Source: Glycine soja (Eukaryota > Streptophyta > Magnoliopsida > Fabales > Fabaceae). From it: a stretch of DNA of 64,000 nucleotides. The DNA lies in the NCBI RefSeq assembly GCF_004193775.1, contig NC_041002.1:5009261-5073260 (forward strand), read 5' to 3'. Under the pieces are notes generated by a model. The model worked only from the letters and a program-made list of their open reading frames with translations, searched no databases and had not been told where the DNA came from. How positions within the stretch are numbered: the stretch's first letter is position 1; every line of letters starts with the position of its first letter. The translations under genes were made by a program, and so were the position numbers. Positions 1 to 10,510 of this stretch are shown here, one piece after another.

Positions 1-46
1 CTATATAATTTAACCCCAAAATATACTCATAATTAGCAGCTATCAA
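1..46 (-). repeat. End of the 3' LTR (truncated by window edge)
   Basis: Matches 4043-4088 nearly base for base and ends with the same terminal TATCA. In element orientation this is the start of the 3' LTR. The purine tract sits immediately beside it at 47-61. Confidence 0.8.
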
Positions 47-2125
47 ACTACCCCAAATTTAAATCTTTGCTTGTTTTCAAGCAAAAGGAAAAAGTTCAGA
101 GTTTACCAATCACAATTCATGAGATAACTGCATACATTCCAAAAAGCTTCATTGGCCAATTCACAAGTTCACAGTTGTCATAAGTTTATGAAAAGAGCAT
201 AACAAGATTCACTTCAAATGAAATGGTTAGCAAGAATGACAGATCATAAGGAATAATCACCAAACTTCAGTCCTCACAAGGATAGTGTTTCTCTCAATCC
301 CACAAATGTCTCGGTAAAAGTGTTTAAATTATAACAACTGAATAGTAAAATTCTCAACTTTGCACATCATCTCAGTCAATGCTATCATACATGCACAATG
401 TGGATCACTAAGGACTTTATTAGGCTTGTAACGTGATTGGGCTAACAAAGAAATCATGGTTTTTCTAGGATTCAAAACTTAGGATCTAGATGAGCATTCA
501 TTCCCCCAAATTATTTACAAACCACAACTTAGATTTTTTCACAACACCAACCTTATTACTTTACTACTCTTTTCAACACCTTTATTTTCTTTGATGATGG
601 TTTACCCAACTTTTATTCTTTAATTCTTCTTTTTTTCTTTTTTTCTTTTTTTTTCTTTTTTTTATTTTTTTTTTTCAAATTTAAAAACATTCATACTAGG
701 TTGGAGTAATATCATATTTTGTAACTCAATTTAACTTGTGTTGTATATTTATTTTCCTGCAATAGAAAATCACCTAAAAACATTTCCCCAAATTTGGGAC
801 AAATTTGTCTGAATCCATGAGTACTCTCCTACAACCTAAGAAAGGGTAGTTAGTAAATATCACATTTTGGGCTTGGGTTCCAATGACAAAAATGTTACAT
901 TAGGCTAAAAAAAGGTGCAAGGGATGTATTCATTCACAGGATGACTTTTTGGCTAAGTAGTTGAATAAAATAACAAACAAGGCCTTGATCATCGCCACAT
1001 CATACATACATTTCAAGCAAAATCAGGAAATTAAAACTAGTCGTTCTCTCACAGTTGAAAGCTCACACAACTTATTGATTTTCATTGAAGTATGAAGGTT
1101 CTCATTCCATGCTTTTCTATAAAAAAAATACTAACATTTTCACTCTTATACTGTTAGTTCACAGTTCATCACTTACACTAAAGCCTGCTTACACGAGAAT
1201 CAGAAATTCACAAAAATATCCATTAGTACGCGAATAATCTTACTCATGTAATTGATTCACTCAAAATGTGTTGCAACCAATTAATAACTTCCTACTTCTC
1301 TATCAGAATTAAAATTAAATGACTGAAATTAAACTAATGAAATTAGATTGTCCTAAATGCAAGAAATAAAATAAATGAAAAAAAACAAAATAAATAAAGA
1401 CAAATAAAGAAAATTAAAGAAAAATCCTTATCAAAATAGGCCTCAATCTTGTGTGGGCCCTGGATCCAAAGCTTCCTGAGCAGTAGCATTGTCTACATCA
1501 TCATTACCAATACCAAAGGTATCACCCCTTACAGAAGGAAACTGGACTCCTGGCCAGGCAACTTGTACAGGCATTTGGTTGCTTCTTATCACTTCACTCA
1601 TGCAAGACATTCCTACAGTTTTCTTAACCTCCTAGAGCTAAGGCAAGCACACATTATTATTGAAATAAATTGAACACAACTATCCTAAGAGATAACAAAC
1701 ACACATAATGCAATTAACTAAAAAAAGATAACGTAAGAAATCCTGGGTTTCCTCCTAGTAAGCGCTTCTTTAACGTCACTAGCTTGACGAGTCAGATGCC
1801 TTCAAGGTGGCATGAAGGTCACATAGAACACATCTTCTTTGCACTTTTCCCTCTTAGCTAGAGACTCCATGAAACTCATGTATCCCGGAAACACCTTCCA
1901 TATCATTGCAAGAGAAGTGCTTGTGATCAAGGAGAGAATGATACCTTAAAGATTTATCACATTCTCCATGCCTTTCTTCCTTGTCAATCAGTTGATGAGG
2001 AAGGGTATTGACTTGGAGAATATTTTCTTGTTGAATTTCTACTTGTGAGCACTTTTTTTTATTGTAGTTGTATTCTCTCCTCACTTTTTTTCTTCTTTTT
2101 CTTGATCTCTTTCTATTGAATCATG

Positions 2126-2686
2126 CTATTCTACAAGACTCTCCTCATGAGCCTTAACCTCTTCAAAGTTTTCTTCTCTTGTGACTAAAAAGGGTATTTT
2201 AGCCACTTCTTTTGCTAGCTTACCAACCTGAATCTCCAAATTTTGAATTGCATGTTGATTGGCTTTGAAGTTAGTTTCTGATGTTTCCATGAATTGTATC
2301 AGCACATTCTCAAGATTAGAAAATCTTTCTTCTTCATATTGATTGTAAGGTTGTAACTCTTGCTCCCACCAACAATTTTCCATGGAGTAACTCTCGCCAA
2401 CCTGAATCTCCAGATTTTGAATTGAGTTTTGATTGGCTTTAAAGCTAGCTTGGGATATTTCCATGAATTGCATCAACACATTCTCCATATGAGAAAGTCT
2501 TTTTTCTTCATATTGATTGTAAGGGTGTAACTCCTGTTCCCACCAAGAATTTTCCATGGAGTAGAGATGACAATTATTATTGAAATGCTCTCCTCCACAA
2601 AAATCACAATTTACCGGTGGTGGGTGAATGACCCCTAATTGTATGCTTTCAACATGCTCAGACAACCTCTTTAAAATATGTTTCAT
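2126..2686 (-). CDS. gag-like protein fragment with internal duplication
   Basis: An ATG-started open frame of 186 aa, just downstream of the primer site in the element's orientation. Residues 27-39 form a zinc-knuckle-like array C27-X2-C30-X3-H34-X4-C39; the usual knuckle has X4 before His. Residues 42-99 and 100-157 are a tandem duplication with a period of exactly 58 residues (174 bp), each starting YSMEN and ending near LEIQVG. The second copy is followed by an acidic tail. This looks like the C-terminal part of an Athila-class gag, far shorter than a full gag, so it is probably a remnant. No pol follows. Confidence 0.6.
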   Translation of the reverse strand: MKHILKRLSEHVESIQLGVIHPPPVNCDFCGGEHFNNNCHLYSMENSWWEQELHPYNQYEEKRLSHMENVLMQFMEISQASFKANQNSIQNLEIQVGESYSMENCWWEQELQPYNQYEEERFSNLENVLIQFMETSETNFKANQHAIQNLEIQVGKLAKEVAKIPFLVTREENFEEVKAHEESLVE

Positions 2687-2830
2687 GGATCAAGTTCTTC
2701 TGAGGTTTCCCCTTGCAAGCATAGACTTGCAAGAAAAAGATACTTCTTTTTTTTATCATTTAAATTTGAAAAATTAAGGAAGAATACAATTAAAAATATA
2801 ATATCCAAAATAGCAAGTACAAAGAACAAA

Positions 2831-2849
2831 GTCCCCGGCAACGGCGCCA
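2831..2849 (-). promoter_or_regulatory. Primer binding site, tRNA-Asp
   Basis: The plus strand reads GTCCCCGGCAACGGCGCCA. This equals the 3' end of plant tRNA-Asp including CCA, so the minus-strand element RNA would anneal to it. It lies 6 nt from the LTR edge, which fixes the element's orientation. Confidence 0.9.
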
Positions 2850-2855
2850 AAAACT

Positions 2856-4088
2856 TGTTGATGGATTAGTAAGTGCACCAATGCGTCCTAAGTGGTAAAG
2901 TTAAAATGGAAGTCTGAGTATCGTATCCACAGAGACTTTGTTTGTACTTAGGTAGCTGAATATTTAATTAAGAAAAAGATTTGAAAAGGTTGTAGAAAAA
3001 CATAAATTTAAATTGACATAAAATTAAATCAAAAAAGAGGAGAAATTAAACAAGAATTTAAATTAAAAGACAGAAAAGATGAGAAAACCCAAAATTATTG
3101 TAGAAGGAAATTTAGAAGATGAGAATGTTAGGAACTTAGCCTACTAGAGCTACTCTTTGATGTAATGTTAATGTTTTTTCTCTATTTATAATTATTTCAA
3201 TTTACACCTGCATCTACTAGTATACTCTAACTTTGGTCCCTCGCATGAAAGAACCTAATTTATATATTTTCTCTCCCAAAACCCTTTGCAGAGCTAAAAA
3301 AGTAAATTGCATTAAGAATAGAGATGTATAACAGGCTAAACAAATATCAACCTATCCCTAGTGATAACTTTATTTAGATACTCTTTCCGAGTTCTATTAG
3401 AAAATAGCATTTCTCAACGCTACCCCTAAAACTTACCATGCAAATTGATGATCAAGCCACAAGCAATAATATTAAGCACAAGAAAAGATAATGCAAATGT
3501 AATATTCATAAATAGATAAGAAAAGAAATTATATCAAGAGTAATTGGCTATCAAGTTTCCAACAAAGGGGGTTTAGCCTCTCATTGTCATGAAGACTTTA
3601 CAATTGCAAGAGGGGAATATTTAGTAAAGGGAAAGAAGATAAGAAAGGGAGTGGAGGGAAGAAATGACTCACAATGCTTCCTTCTCCTTCTTCTAGCCTT
3701 TGCCTTCTATAAGGAATTGTATTCTCTTGGAATTTTTGTATGTCTTTTCCTTCTTCTTTCTTCTTCTTTTATAGGTGCAGTTGGGCTTCTTGCATCAAGA
3801 CCGCCTTTACTTTCCTTAATTATTATGTTTTCCTTAATTATTCTTCTTTCCTTAATTAGCCCTATTTTCCCCAATTAGTCCTCATTTCCTCAATTAACTT
3901 GTTTTTCTTAATTAGTTATGTTTTACTCCCCAAGCATCATAAATTCATCACTTTTAATATTCTTTTCACAAAAACTTAAATGAAGTTAATCTAACAATTA
4001 TTTGCTCAAAAAGGAAAAATTAGGATAGAAAAATTACAAATTTCTATATAATTTAACCCTAAAATATACTCATAATTATCAGTTATCA
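2856..4088 (-). repeat. 5' LTR of the Athila-like element
   Basis: About 1233 bp, bounded by TG and CA (plus strand TGTTGATGG ... CAGTTATCA). Its last 46 bases match positions 1-46 with only a few substitutions, which identifies the second LTR. The minus-strand 3' part carries a block (GATACGATACTCAGACTTCC) resembling the end of legume Athila LTRs. Confidence 0.85.
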
Positions 4089-4319
4089 CTCATCAATATT
4101 TGGATTTGTTTCCTTTAAAGAATCCTCAAATTGTCTAATAGATTTAATATAATTAATAACACACCTAATATAAACTATAAAAATTTAGAAATTAGGGAGC
4201 AAATAAGGTTCTACTTCTTTGCAATTTACAAGAATATATATGTCTTAGAATTTCAAGCTCTTCATTTGTTAAGAATTTTTTTTACCTTGCTAATAGGATG
4301 ACAAGGTATTTAAAAATAG

Positions 4320-4672
4320 ACAACTCATCATCAACATTGGTATCTTCACCACCATCATCATTACGAGGAACTTGAGTGTGTCTTGTTTATATGGTAGGAT
4401 CAAAATACTTTGAAGCAAAATTAGAAATTTCTTCCACAATATATGCTTCACAAATGAATCCTTCAATCCTTGCCTTATTTTGAACCTTCCTTTTCAAGTA
4501 CAACATGCACTCCTCAAATTCATCCATCTATACCGCATAGGCCCTCCAATATTGGCTTCATATGGGAGATGAAGAACTAAATGTTCCATGGAATTGAAGA
4601 ATGTTGGTGGAAAAATCTTTTTAAGCTTGTGAATTGTTTCAATAATGGAAAGGTGAACATTGTCCATGAGGG
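4320..4672 (-). pseudogene. CACTA (En/Spm) transposase fragment, C-terminal
   Basis: Minus-strand translation gives pieces of the TNP2-type transposase: FNSMEHLVLHLPYEA, then GGPMRYRWM, then VQNKARIEGFICEAY, then YFDPTI. These follow the order of the DUF4218-like C-terminal region. At least one frameshift lies near the RWM motif, and a stop follows YFDPTI, so the copy is dead. It sits inside the CACTA relic whose terminus lies near 6927. Confidence 0.7.
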
Positions 4673-5063
4673 AAGCACGTATATTATTGTAATCTTAATA
4701 AAAAATAATTAAATTTAATTTTTTTTAATATAATTATAAATATGTTTTAAAATATATGATAATTAACATTAATCTTTATTATAATAAAAGTAAACAAGTC
4801 TGAGAGGAAAATCTTGTGCAATCGAGTGGTAAAATTTAGAGAATTTTTTTATATTTTCAATTCATAAAGTTATATTAATATAGTAATTAAGGTAATTAGA
4901 ACAAATATATCTTATGCTTTAACTGAAATAACATTAAATAATTATATATATGATAAGAAAATAATTATTGTACGAAAAAAATTAATAATAAAATAAATTG
5001 ATAATAATAATTAATATAATTTATTTAAAAAAAATATTTTATTATTATATTTATTGGAGAAAT

Positions 5064-5069
<6 letters not shown>

Positions 5070-5101
<32 letters not shown>
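5070..5101. repeat. (AT)n microsatellite
   Basis: A run of about 16 AT dinucleotides inside AT-rich relic sequence. Confidence 0.95.
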
Positions 5102-5102
<1 letters not shown>

Positions 5103-5239
5103 CATTAAATGAATATTTTAGAAAAAGAATTAACACATATAGTAATGTATATACAATATAGTGTTCAAATCACACTCAAGTAAGTTGAGTGTTGTAATGG
5201 CTTTGGTGATGAAGAAGAAAGAAATAGACTTGGGTTCTA

Positions 5240-5915
5240 ATTTTTTATTGGACGTAAATGTCAATAATTTTTTGTTGGACTTAAATATCAGTATGTTTCT
5301 ATTGGACTAATTTGTTAATCATCAATTTTGTTTCATTTAAGGGTAAAATATAATTTTTGAGTAAATTTTTGCCCATTTTTATTGTTACAAACATAACATT
5401 ACAACAATCACTTAAAAAAATATTTTGACAAACATAATTTATCCAAATTATAAAAATTAGTCACAATTTACTATAAATAAAAGATAAACATATCCCATAT
5501 ACTAGGACTGTCCGACCACCAAGATTCAAAGAAATGAAAAGATATGTTTATCTTTTATTTATAGTAGATTGTGACTAATTATTATAATTTTGATAAATTT
5601 ATAATGATAGGTACATTGTTACAATGTTTATTTTGGTAAATTGATAGAATGTTTATATTGAATAATTTCTATTCTGATAGAAAAATTATGGTTGTTAATC
5701 AATATTATGGTTATTATTATGTTTGCCAAAATATTTTTTAAGTGATTATAAATGTTATGCTTGTAATGATAAAAAAAAATGTGAAATTTTATCCTAAAAT
5801 TATATTTTACCCTTAAATGAAACCAAATTTGGAATCTAACAAATTAGTGCAATAAAAACATATTGATATTTAGGTCCAACAAAAAATTACTGACATTTAC
5901 GTCTAAAATTACTAA
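5240..5915. mobile_element. Long-armed inverted-repeat (foldback/MULE-like) element
   Basis: The sequence from GACGTAAATGTCA near 5250 to GATAAACATATC near 5497 recurs in reverse complement from about 5536 to 5911. The arms are therefore about 250 and 375 bp, and the right arm carries about 130-140 bp of extra sequence. The centre, about 35 bp, contains ACTAGGACTGTCCGACC. Nothing in it codes. The arms would form a very long hairpin. Confidence 0.75.
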
Positions 5916-6125
5916 CATATTGATATAATGGAAAATTATTGACATTTTGGTCCAATATGGTAACTTATTAACATTTTGGTCCAATAGAAACGTACTGACA
6001 TTTTGGTCTAAAAAATATTACTAACATTTTCCTTAAAAAATTACTAACATTTTTGTCCAACAAAAAATTACTAACATTTAGGTCCAATAATGATAACTTA
6101 CTAACATTTTTGTCCAATCTATTCT
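5870..6125. repeat. Minisatellite of ACATTTNGGTCCAA units
   Basis: About eight to ten degenerate copies of a core reading TTACTAACATTTTTGTCCAA, spaced roughly 20-35 bp. It adjoins the right arm of the inverted-repeat element, whose ends carry the same core. A further block at 6240-6410 repeats GGGACTAAA/GGGACAAA cores, as seen at ends of plant Mutator-like elements. Confidence 0.7.
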
Positions 6126-6939
6126 GCATTGTCATGTTGGCAATTAATTTTGTGACAAATTTGTTCCTCTGTGTCACGTAGACTATTTTATTAACAATAA
6201 TGAACAAAAGTTAATAACTGAATAAATTTGTTGTACCTTTTACACTTTCAGGGACTAAATTTTGAATTTTAATCTTTTAGGGACAAATTTGTTAACAAAT
6301 TACACATTCAGGGACGAAAATGACTATTTACTTTTTAAAAATTTCTTATTTAAAAATATGAGGACTAAAATTACGGAATAAGAATTATAGGGGACCAAAA
6401 TTGTAATTTAGCTTTGTATATCAAAATGATAATATTTTTACAATAGGTAAAATATTAATATTATTGTAATCTTAATCTTCAATGATTAAGTTTAATTTCT
6501 TAACAATAATATGAAATTAAAGTGAATATATTTGCGAGGGATTTGTGACCAATATATTCCTTCGCTAATTTGCGAGCAAATTGCAAAGGCATGGCTAAAT
6601 CAGAAAGAGATTTTTTGTGGGTGAGGAAGGGGTATCTAAAAATTTAATTTTCAATATATAATGAAGATTTTGTGAGGGATTTGTGAGAACTTTGCGAGCA
6701 ACTAAATTCCCTCGTCAAATAATTTATCATTTTTGCGACAGATGCACAAAGGACACCAATTCCCTCGCAAATGATAGCTAATTTGCAAGAATTCAAAGGC
6801 AAAATTGTTCCCTCACTAAATTTCGACCAATTAACGACCAAAACGTTTTTGTCTCTAATAGCGACAAAATAATTAGGAAATATTTCCCTTACTAAATTCC
6901 CTTGCTAATCCACAAATTTCTTGTAAGGGGTCGAAATCT

Positions 6940-7125
6940 AAATGACTTGTGGGGTGCTTTATATTAATCGTTACTTTACTTTTATGTGCTTGCATGGTAA
7001 ATGTTTTGTAACCACTAATGCTTGGGGGGTGTTTTTCTTTGGTCTTTGTATATGGGTTTTGGTAGCCTTTGTACCGTCATATTAATATATTTTTTATTTG
7101 CTGACCAAAATAAAAAAAAATAAGA
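6940..7125 (+). mobile_element. LINE 3' tail (5'-truncated)
   Basis: Non-coding sequence with G- and T-rich blocks (TTGGTAGCCTTTGTACCGTC) followed by TATTAATATATTTTT and an A-rich tail at 7108-7121. It resembles 3' ends of plant L1-type LINEs. I could not identify a target duplication, so boundaries are approximate. Confidence 0.4.
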
Positions 7126-7972
7126 TCGTATATATAAAACTCTGCATAAAAGCAATGTGACCTATTAAGATATAAATTTAATACTATATAAAATGTGACT
7201 TTTTTAAAATAAAAAAAAAAGTTACATGTGCAAATTTTGTGGTAAACATCCAGGTTCCGTCATTAATTGTCAGAGAAAATTAAGAATCTCCATCTGGTGG
7301 GTCATCATAATACCTAAAAGTTTGGCCAACTTGCAAATATAGAATTGTATCCTTTCAAAATTCAGTAAGGCTATGCAAGGATACCTGGAGATGAGCTAGT
7401 TGCCCTTGCAAGTATAGTACGATCCACGTGATTTCATAGAATCTTACAAAACAAAGGACACTATCTTCAACTGGCTATGCAAAGAATAATATTATTAGAT
7501 TACATATAAATACAGCCTTTGTAATCAATTAAGCTCTTAAGATATTCATCTCATATTTTAATGGACATATGACTTATATATTATTTTAAAATTCCATAGG
7601 TATATTGTAACAGCATATAATCAAATTGCTCAGCAAATCAGTGAATATATACCAATGGAAACTTCCTTTTAATTAAGACAAAGTTTCCTTGTAGATTCGC
7701 TGCCACTCCCAGCTGAGCCATTTGATTTGAGGATGATACACTTGGTTTCCCTTTCCGTGGGTGCGGCTTTCTAAGAGGCAAGTTGACAGCAAAGTTTAAG
7801 GATTCTTCAACTCAAGATACCACTGCAAATGAAACCAGAGCTATAGCTAGTGAAGTAATTTAATAATCAAAGTGACCGAAAGCAAATATAAAATGATAAT
7901 TATTAAATTATTGATAAATCTTTACTCTTAATTGATTGATGATATAAAGTTATTGATTGTTTAACAAAGCTT
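7126..7972 (-). other. 847 bp with possible gene-fragment exons, not recognised
   Basis: Minus strand 7850-7680 can be read as an exon after a TTTGCAG acceptor-like site (containing NLPLRKPHPRKGKPS). 7310-7270 reads RYYDDPPDGDS. These could be exons of a degraded or captured gene, but I cannot assign a family and no long frame is open. The rest is AT-rich and featureless. Confidence 0.2.
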
Positions 7973-8540
7973 TGTTGGGTAATCAACGCTCCCAAAGACA
8001 AAATTACTCACACTCACAAAGGATCTTGAGAACACATACAAAAATTACACCGTAAGAAAAATAATAATAAATACAAGAATTTAACGTGGTCCGACACCTC
8101 TTGTCTACGTCCACAGAGCCGTCTCAAAAATATTTTCACAAATGATTACAAGATTATAACTCACCTCAAATAGTGTATTACTCTACAAACCCGACCACTT
8201 CACTTAATGGTTACAAGAAATAATAACACTCTCACACAAAAATATTTTTCTCTCAACAAAGTGACTTTGGTTCATAATCTTTCTTCTCATAGACTCTATC
8301 TTCATATGTTGTTTCTTCACTAAATCTTTTCTTTATTTATAGTGAAGATTGTCACCAACTATAATAAATAAGTTCTCTTGGAAGTTGAAACAAAAACAAC
8401 TTCCAATGCATCCATTCAACTAAGGTTCATCTAGTAAAATCCAATCTTTCACTTTGCATTTAAACCACTTAAACCTTAGTGATAAAAAAAATTAAATTCT
8501 CAATGTACATGCACCTTATCTTTTGGCTTGAAACTCTACA
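7973..8540 (-). repeat. 3' LTR of the Copia element
   Basis: 568 bp, TGTTGGGTAATC to AAACTCTACA on the plus strand. Many differences from the 5' LTR are C/T or A/G transitions, as expected of methylated, aged copies. Confidence 0.9.
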
Positions 8541-8556
8541 ATTCTTCCCCTTAAGC
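8541..8556 (-). promoter_or_regulatory. Polypurine tract
   Basis: The minus strand reads CTTAAGGGGAAGAAT immediately before the 3' LTR, the expected position for plus-strand DNA priming. Confidence 0.7.
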
Positions 8557-8628
8557 CAAAAGAGAAATATCCTTCAATTAATTTGAGAGTGAACAAACTC
8601 CCCCTCCAACGGAAGTATCTCTGAACAC

Positions 8629-9921
8629 TTATACAACATTAGAAAACTTCACTTTCTTCTTCACTTTGCTTTCATGGTTCCCCTTCAAGGCTTGTCCATC
8701 CAAATAGCAAAGGTTACCTTTATTTTTTTTTCCTCGCAACACCAAGTGTCTCCTCTTGTACACTTTGCATCCCCACTTTGAACCAACATATGTGTACCCT
8801 TGTGATGTCATCTCCCTCACAGAAATTATATTGACAACAGTTGAAGGTACAAACCTCACATTTGAGAAAGTTCGAATAACACCATCATGGAGCTTCATCC
8901 TCACATTCCCTATGCCTTCAACCTTCATTTTTCCACCATTCCCTAACTTGAAATGGCCAAATTCTCCATCGGTTTTTAAAGTATCAAACATCTCTCGATC
9001 TCTACAAATATGCTTTGAGGCAGCAGAATCCATCACCCATTTTGTTTTAGCAACCTCATCATTTGTTGCCAAAAATACATCATCTTCATCTTCAACACTT
9101 TTTACTACATTAGTTTGGGAGTTGGCGTCATCTTTGTTCATATCTCTTAAATTCTTCAAGTCTTCCTTCATTTGTTTGCACCTCACTTGCATATGGTCAT
9201 TCTCACCGCAATAGTAAGATTGTATGTTACTCATATCTCGTTGTGGACGCGATTGCGATTTTGATCTTCCTCTTGGATCATCATGTCTCCTTGAATGATT
9301 CCTCCCTCGCTCAAACTTCAGCATAGCTATTGCATTGTGTTCAACATCAACATTTTTAGTTCTCATCATTCTCTCATTTTCTCTAAGAGCGGTAGTCACC
9401 TCATCCAAATTCAAAGTTGATCTTCCCACAAGTAACAGTTGAACCAAAGCTTTGAATGACCTTGGTAGTGAGGCCAACAACAACAACATCTACTCCTCAT
9501 CAGAGAGTTTATCATCTGCATTTAACAATTGACTTACTAATTGATTGAATTTGTTGATGTGGTCGTTAAGATCTTCTTTCATCTCCATTTTGAGTTGATA
9601 CAACTCCATCTTCAAACATAAGCGATTAGTTAGCAACTTTGGTGCATAGATATTCTCGAGCTTATCCCACAAGGCCTTTAGTGTTGTCTCCTTCAACACG
9701 TTGTGTTTTATCTTGGGAGCAAGGGTTAACTGAATCGTGCTCACAACCCTCCTTTGAATCTTAGTCCACTCGGTTTCATTTATAGAAGCTGGCCTTTCAT
9801 CTTCTAGGGCATGATCAAGACCTTGCTGCACCAAAAGGTCTTGAATAGTACTCTACCAAATCATAAAATTTATTTTTCTAGCAAACATCGGTATCTTGAA
9901 CCTTTGTGTGTTCCCAGCCAT
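8629..9921 (-). pseudogene. Copia gag-protease, disrupted
   Basis: The frame starts MAGNTQRFKIP at 9921 and stays in one frame to 8629, broken by stops at FMIW* (near 9853) and DEE* (9490-9492). The part at 9834-9490 is a UBN2-type gag domain (KALWDKLENIY). Downstream are an Arg/Ser-rich stretch, a zinc knuckle that has lost its first Cys (QSYYCGENDHMQVRC), and an aspartic protease motif MDSAAS where DSGAS is usual. It ends with a pre-integrase-like stretch (CKVYKRRHLVLRG). The product would package RNA and process gag. With two stops and a damaged knuckle it is probably not functional. Confidence 0.85.
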
Positions 9922-9934
9922 AGTTCTGATACCA
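9918..9934 (-). promoter_or_regulatory. Primer binding site, tRNA-iMet
   Basis: The minus strand reads TGGTATCAGAACTATGG, one base inside the 5' LTR. It is the standard Copia primer site with a change at GAGC to GAAC. The gag ATG overlaps its end (9921-9919). Confidence 0.85.
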
Positions 9935-9935
9935 C

Positions 9936-10510
9936 TGTTGGATAATCAACGCTCCCACAAATAAAATTACACACACCTACAAAGGATTTTGAGAACACAC
10001 ACAAAGATTATATCATAGTAAAAATAATAACAAACACAAGAATTTAACGTGATTCGGAACTTCTTACCTACATCCACGGAACCGTCTTAAAAATATTTTC
10101 ACTATCACAAAAATGATTACAAGATTGTAACCCACCTCAAACATTGTATCACTCTACAAACCCGAGTATCCCACTCAATGATTACAAGAAATGATAACAC
10201 TCTCACACAAAAACATTTTTCTCTCAGCAAAGTGACTTTGGTTCACAATCTTTATTCTCACGCACTTTCTCTTCATGTGTTGTTTCTCTACTAAATCTCT
10301 TTTCTATTTATAGTGAAGATTGTCACCAACTATAATAAATAAGTTGCCTTGGAAGTTGAAACAAAAACAACTTTTAATGCATCCATTCAACTAAGGTTCA
10401 TCTAGTAAAATTCAACCTTTCACTTTACATTTAAGCCACCTAAACCTTAGTGATAAAAAAATTTAATTCTCAATGTGCATGCACCTTATCTTTTAACTTA
10501 AAACTCTACA
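9936..10510 (-). repeat. 5' LTR of the Copia element
   Basis: 575 bp, TGTTGGATAATC to AAACTCTACA on the plus strand. It pairs with 7973-8540 along its whole length. A TATAAATA-like box (plus TATTTATAG, near 10308) would serve minus-strand transcription. Confidence 0.9.

Larger units (their letters stand above)
1..4088 (-). mobile_element. Non-autonomous Athila-like (Ty3/gypsy) LTR element
   Basis: The element reads on the minus strand. The right LTR is 2856-4088, and positions 1-46 are the matching end of the left LTR, cut by the window edge. Next to the right LTR is a primer site matching the 3' end of plant tRNA-Asp, the usual primer of Athila-type elements. A purine-rich tract (minus strand AAATTTGGGG) abuts the left LTR. 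The internal part is only about 2.8 kb: it holds a gag-like ORF and a conserved post-pol motif at 1741-1790 (minus strand AAGCGCTTACTAGGAGGAAA). No protease, RT, RNase H or integrase is visible. It is probably a deletion derivative mobilised in trans. The left flank is outside the window, so a target duplication cannot be checked. Confidence 0.85.
4089..6927 (-). mobile_element. Decayed CACTA element with nested insertions
   Basis: The transposase fragment lies at 4320-4672. Positions 6530-6915 hold many degenerate subterminal repeats on both strands (GCGAGGGATTTGTGA, TTCCCTCGCAAAT and similar). The right end near 6927 (minus strand CCCTTACAAGAAATTTGTGG) resembles a CACTACAAGAAA terminus with a mutated tip. 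The left part is interrupted by the Athila-like element, and the middle by an inverted-repeat element and an AT microsatellite. The left terminus is not found. Confidence 0.55.
7973..10510 (-). mobile_element. Complete non-autonomous Copia element (gag-protease only)
   Basis: Two direct LTRs (7973-8540 and 9936-10510) bound an internal part of 1395 bp. In element orientation, a tRNA-iMet primer site follows the 5' LTR and a purine tract precedes the 3' LTR. Between them is a single gag-protease frame that ends at 8629, about 75 bp before the purine tract. Integrase, RT and RNase H are absent. Flanks AGCTT (7968-7972) and AGTTT (10511-10515) are a plausible 5-bp target duplication with one change. 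The LTRs differ at many sites, so the insertion is not recent. Confidence 0.9.
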
